A stretch of DNA of 64,000 nt from an uncultured Paracoccaceae bacterium (GTDB lineage Bacteria; Pseudomonadota; Alphaproteobacteria; Rhodobacterales; Rhodobacteraceae). Where the stretch lies: positions 1-64,000 of the forward strand of contig CAJJAK010000011.1 of the NCBI GenBank assembly GCA_905182165.1, read 5' to 3'. Within the stretch, counting starts at the first letter, position 1, and each line of letters starts with the position of its first letter. Below, one piece after another: positions 60,087-64,000 of this stretch. A program made the translations under genes and the position numbers. The notes below the pieces were generated by a model, which was not told the DNA's origin, made no database searches, and saw only the letters and a program-made list of their open reading frames with translations.

Positions 60087-60985
60087 ATGAGCAGGTATTT
60101 GGAATTTGTCGATAGATTTAAAGATGAAATACCAATTTTAATCGATGGAGCCACTGGGACTGAGGCCGAGCGAAGAGGTGTGCCGCAATTAGCGAATGCT
60201 TGGAATGGTGGAGGTGCTTTAAGTCATCCTGAGATTATAAAAGAAATCCATCTTGACTACATAAGACACGGAGCAGAAATCGTTATCAGCAACTCCTTTG
60301 CAACGTCAAAGCAGGCTCTCAATGACGCCGGATTAGAGCATTTATTTGAAGAATATAATCGTAGATCTGTAGAACTTGCTATTGAGGCTCGTAATATTTC
60401 TAAAAAAACTAATATTTTGGTTGCAGGCAGCATTTGCTATCAAAGATTCCCAACGGGTGAACCAAATAAAAATACCCTATTTGAAGATATTTTTGAACAG
60501 GCAGTTATATTGCGTGATGCAGGTGCAGATTTGCTAATACTCGAAATGATGCTTGATATAGATCTAACTTTAATTACTTTAGATGCAGCACTGAAAACTG
60601 GTTTGCCTGTATGGGTGGGCTTAAGTTGCGAGAAAAATAGTGATGGAAATATTTGTCTATTAGGAGGAGATTTGTTAACTGACTGCCTTAAAGAATTAAA
60701 GAAAAAATCAGTTCCATTAGTTAATATTATGCATACAGAAGTTGATTTAATCTCTGAATGTCTTGACGTGTTAGATGCTAATTGGGAGGGGTTTGTCGGT
60801 GTTTATGCTCATACTGGACTATACAAAAATCCAGAGTGGATTTTTGATGACATTATTTCTCCTGAAGATTATGCAGAAGCATCAAAGGCTTGGATTGAAC
60901 GAAAAATAAAATAATTGGTGGCTGCTGTGGAACCACTTCAGATCACCTTAGGGCGATGCGTACTGCCTTGGAAAAAAATGGGTAA
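60087..60985 (+). CDS. Homocysteine S-methyltransferase family protein (3' frameshift)
   Basis: A TIM-barrel zinc methyltransferase of about 299 residues. ILIDGATGTEAERRG starts the barrel, with NSFATSK and AGSICYQRFPTGE following. The first frame stops at 60912 after AWIERKIK. The next frame continues at once with IIGGCCGTTSDHLRAM, the zinc-binding GGCCG motif, and stops at 60985. The third zinc Cys is expected upstream (GLSCEKN). Members methylate homocysteine using betaine or S-methylmethionine. Given the osmolyte genes around it, a betaine- or DMSP-using enzyme is plausible. Confidence 0.85.
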
Positions 60986-61022
60986 TTTTTTAAGTAAATT
61001 CTTAAATATTAGGTAAATTATA

Positions 61023-61890
61023 ATGCAAATCTTAGCAAATAATATAAATATTGAATATGAAGATTTTGGTAAAAAAACGGATCCAACAATTTTGTTCATT
61101 AGAGGGTTGGGAAGTCAATTAATACATTGGCCATCAAATTTTATTAATGGATTTGTTGAAGTGGGCTATAGAGTGATAATATTTGATAACCGCGATATTG
61201 GTTTATCGGCTAGCTGTCCCAAAAAAATAGAATAAAATAGAATAAAAATATTGTTAATATAATTACCATATAGAAGCTAACTCCTGCTTATTCTTTGGAT
61301 GATATGGCTTTGGATGTTGTTGGATTAATGGATGCTATTGGAATTGAGAAAGCTCATATTTTTGGAATGTCTATGGGCGGAATGATTGCACAAATACTTG
61401 CTATAAATCATCCAGAGAAAATTATAACCATGACAAACTTAATGTCAACTGCAAATTATCAGATCCTTCAAGAATTAAAAAAATCGCTCTTCAGCATAAT
61501 AGTAGAGAGGAATATGTGGAAAATGCTGTTAATGAAAATAAAATTTGGGGTAATTTGAATTTTCCCGTTTCAGAAGCCTATACTCGTGATTTAGCTGGCC
61601 GTGCATTTGATCGAGGTGCGGATAGCGAGGCTGTAAATCGGCAAGCATCAGCAGTTTATTCGTTTGGCGATAGAAGGGCTGCTTTAAAGTTGATAGATTT
61701 GCCGTGTCTGGTGATACATGGCGCAGATGATGTCTTAGTCCCACCTGAAGAAGGAAAGGAAATTGCTTCACTAATAAAAGCTTCAGAAGTAAAGGTTATT
61801 GAAGGTATGGGGCATGAAATAACTCCGCTATTGTCTTCTACGATTGTTAATCTTGTGCATGACTTTTTAAGCCGAAGATGTCATATTTAA
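61023..61890 (+). CDS. Alpha/beta hydrolase (multiple frameshifts)
   Basis: An alpha/beta-hydrolase-fold protein of about 285 residues in three frames. The oxyanion-hole segment FIRGLGSQL comes first, DNRDIGLSA next, then the nucleophile elbow GMSMGGMIAQ, the acid strand VIHGADDVLVP, and the catalytic His in EGMGHEITP. Breaks lie near 61235-61290 and 61540. The substrate is unknown; esterase or proline-iminopeptidase-like functions are common. It is 37 bases downstream of the methyltransferase. Confidence 0.8.
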
Positions 61891-61927
61891 CAAAATAACC
61901 GTTTAATTTAACAATGTTAGGATTTTT

Positions 61928-63109
61928 ATGATGGTTGAGGCATATATATGTGATTATGTTAGAACTGCTATTGGCCGATTTGGTGGTACTCTTTCCTCCA
62001 TAAGAACTGATGATTTAGCTGCAATTCCAATTAAGGCACTAAAAGAACGAAATACTGATGTCGATTGGGAAGGAATAAATGACGTTTACTTAGGCTGTGC
62101 TAATCAGGCTGGTGAAGATAATCGAAATATTGCACGAATGGCATCCTTATTGGCAGGTTTGCCAATTGAAGTTCCAGGCGTAACTATAAATAGATTGTGT
62201 GGATCTGGAAGATTCGTTAGCTCTTGCAATTGAGGCTTCAAAAACTGAAGCTGATATTATTTTAGCTGGTAGGACAACTGATACTGCAATTATTGCAGCC
62301 TTAAAGCTACAACGGCATTTTCACGACAGAGTGAAGTTTTTGATACAACCATCGGTTGGCGCTTCATTAATAAACAAATGAAAAACCTTTATGGAACCGA
62401 TAGTATGCCAGAAACTGGTGAAAACGTAGCAGAGCAATTTAAAGTAAGTCGCGAGGACCAAGACTCTTTCGCTCTTAGAAGCCAAGAAAAGGCAAGAGAA
62501 GCAATAGAAAACGGCCGTTTTAAAAAGGAAATTACACCGGTAGTCATTTCTCAACGGAAAGGCGAGGATATTATCTTCCAGCAAGATGAGCATCCAAGGC
62601 TATCTTCCCTCGATAAATTGGCTAAATTAGCAACACCTTTTAGGAAGGATGGATGTATTACTGCTGGGAATGCTGCTGGAATAAATGATGGTGCTGCCTG
62701 CTTAATTATTGCAAATGAGCAAGCAATAAAAAAATATAATTTAAAACCAATTGTACGTATTGTAGCAGGAACTACTGTGGGAGTTGAGCCAAGGATAATG
62801 GGTATAGGACCATTTTCTGCTACTGATAAGGTATTGAAAATGTCACAATGGGAAAAAGATGATTTAGATGTGATTGAAATAAATGAAGCGTTTGCTTCTC
62901 AGGGCTTAGCTTCTTTAAGGCTCTTGGGAATTAATGATGATGATCCACGAGTTAATCCTAATGGTGGCGCTATAGCGTTAGGCCATCCATTGGGAATGTC
63001 AGGGTCTAGAATAACTGGGACTGCTGCTCTGCAGTTATCTAAAGTAGGACAAAAGGCTCTGGCAACAATGTGTATTGGAGTTGGTCAAGGGTATCGCAAT
63101 AACAATTGA
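61928..63109 (+). CDS. Acetyl-CoA acyltransferase (thiolase), PcaF-like (two frameshifts)
   Basis: A thiolase of about 395 residues. The acyl-accepting Cys is in NRLCGSG, where the frame first breaks (62210). A second break near 62265-62340 passes through DTTIGWRFINKQMK. The remaining 243 residues are intact, with GNAAGINDGAA, EINEAFASQ, GGAIALGHPLG (catalytic His) and CIGVGQG (second Cys). YGTDSMPETGENVAE followed by SREDQD is typical of 3-oxoadipyl-CoA/acetyl-CoA thiolases. It may complete aromatic or short acyl-CoA breakdown. Confidence 0.88.
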
Positions 63110-63274
63110 GAAAGTCTAAATTTCAAATTTATATATAAATAATATTGTTATTTTACAATTGGTTATTATTAATACTGGATGTAATATTAAAGTGAATGTT
63201 AGCGATCGGCATGATCATATTATTATTGTTATTTATCAATAGAGCTTTCTTGAAATTTGATTTATATACAAGTT

Positions 63275-64000
63275 ATGAAAACCAAAGATTCAATAAAAAA
63301 ATATTCCCCACAGCCAACAGTTATTTTGGTTGAACCTCAAATGGGTGAAAACATAGGGGCGGCGGCACGTGCCATGTGGAATTTTGGCTTAGAGCGCCTC
63401 AGGATTGTAAATCCGCGAGACGGTTGGCCAAATCAAAAAGCAGTAGTTATGGCTAGTGGTGCTGGTCGCCTGCTAGATGAGGCTTCCATTTACAATACAA
63501 CAAATGAGTCTATTGCTGATTTAACATATGTTTTTGCCACGACAGCACGGGTCAGGGGACTTAATAAAAATGTTATAACGCCCCTTCAAGCAATGAAAAA
63601 AACTAGAAATTTAATTGAAAGTGGAGAGCGCGTTGGTGTGCTGTTTGGGCCAGAGCGTGCAGGCTTGTCTAATGATGACACTGCATTGGCCCGGGATATC
63701 ATATCAATTCCTGTTAATCCTTCATTTCCCTCTCTCAATTTGGCTCAGTCCGTTCTATTAAATGCTTATGAATGGCGGAATGGTGGAAGAGATCCTATTT
63801 CGAATATAGATCAACCAAAATTAGCCAAAAGTCTAGATATCAAGATTTTAACTGATGCTTATGAAAAGGAGTTGTCTGAGAAAGGTTTCTTTTGGCCAGA
63901 GGAGAAGGCCAGCTCCATGCGCTTACACCTTAAATCTTTATTTTCCCGTTTTACCCTGTCTGAAGCAGACGTTCGCATCCTTCATGGAGTTCGGAAATCT
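63275..64000 (+). CDS. trmJ: tRNA (cytidine/uridine-2'-O)-methyltransferase TrmJ, partial at window end
   Basis: A SPOUT RNA methyltransferase that 2'-O-methylates position 32 of tRNAs. All three knot motifs are visible: LVEPQMGENIGAAARAMWNFG (motif 1), LFGPERAGLSNDD (motif 2) and PSFPSLNLAQSVLLNAYE (motif 3). The frame is open to the last base, so the 3' end lies outside the window. The ATG at 63275 opens MKTKDSIKKYSPQPTV. There is no frame break in the 242 visible codons. Confidence 0.93.
   Translation, partial: MKTKDSIKKYSPQPTVILVEPQMGENIGAAARAMWNFGLERLRIVNPRDGWPNQKAVVMASGAGRLLDEASIYNTTNESIADLTYVFATTARVRGLNKNVITPLQAMKKTRNLIESGERVGVLFGPERAGLSNDDTALARDIISIPVNPSFPSLNLAQSVLLNAYEWRNGGRDPISNIDQPKLAKSLDIKILTDAYEKELSEKGFFWPEEKASSMRLHLKSLFSRFTLSEADVRILHGVRKS

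Noticed and set aside
1..64000. CRISPR array, toxin-antitoxin pair or insertion sequence
   Set aside because: No regularly spaced repeats, transposase motifs or terminal inverted repeats were found in the read-through.

Overview
The window is an AT-rich stretch of alphaproteobacterial chromosome, most likely from a marine roseobacter-like member of the Rhodobacterales or a close relative. Pointers to this are a DddQ-type DMSP lyase, a split GlxBCD-type glutamate-synthase module, an amine dehydrogenase of the dimethylamine/trimethylamine dehydrogenase family, CarD, SitABCD under a Fur-like box, and many osmolyte and methylamine genes. There is no phage, IS element, rRNA or CRISPR. One tRNA (elongator-type Met, CAT) is present.

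Layout. 1-4.6 kb: acyl-CoA synthetase, CarD, and cobS/cobT of cobalamin synthesis. 4.6-18.2 kb: the most unusual part, a GntR-controlled catabolic locus. It joins a three-gene GlxBCD/MgsABC-like module, a flavin amine oxidase, a glutamine-synthetase-like ligase and a small bacterial microcompartment (one BMC-P, one BMC-H, one BMC-T). The compartment genes sit with an acylating aldehyde dehydrogenase, an opine-dehydrogenase-like protein, a malate/lactate dehydrogenase with an EutQ-like N-terminal extension, RidA and two SDRs. 18.4-22.9 kb: a complete LivJHMGF-type ABC importer. 22.9-37 kb: catabolic enzymes (Ldh_2 dehydrogenase, nicotinamidase, M20 amidohydrolase, BisC-type molybdoenzyme with a ferritin-like partner, group II decarboxylase, GMC oxidoreductase), then a SRAP protein, a K+ channel, a PHP phosphoesterase, a sulfotransferase and a PuuB-like oxidase. 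37-42 kb: 8-oxoguanine deaminase and SitABCD. 42-47.7 kb: amine dehydrogenase, a hydroxylase/methyltransferase pair, VOC, GST and a DsbA-like isomerase. 47.9 kb: tRNA-Met. 48.3-61 kb: PhzF, then a methylated-osmolyte island (GcvT/DmdA-like, Rieske oxygenase, non-pyrrolysine MttB, dimethylglycine-dehydrogenase-like, DddQ, aromatic hydroxylase, ferredoxin reductase, homocysteine methyltransferase). 61-64 kb: alpha/beta hydrolase, thiolase and TrmJ, which runs off the end.

How it works together. Two near-identical palindromes, one in front of the GlxBCD operon and one between the amine oxidase and the synthetase, tie both halves of the 5-18 kb locus to the GntR regulator. My working model (inference) is a metabolosome fed by an N-alkylglutamate route. 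An alkylamine would be gamma-glutamylated, rearranged to an N-alkylglutamate, and oxidised by the flavoenzyme to an aldehyde. The encapsulated acylating dehydrogenase would turn the aldehyde into acyl-CoA, with malate dehydrogenase recycling NADH in place of the usual alcohol dehydrogenase.

Data quality. About half of the protein genes are broken by one or more single-base indels, yet homology continues exactly in the next frame, often through catalytic motifs. This looks like uncorrected consensus error more than decay. I therefore give whole-gene coordinates across the breaks and flag each one. Lengths that are not multiples of three reflect this.
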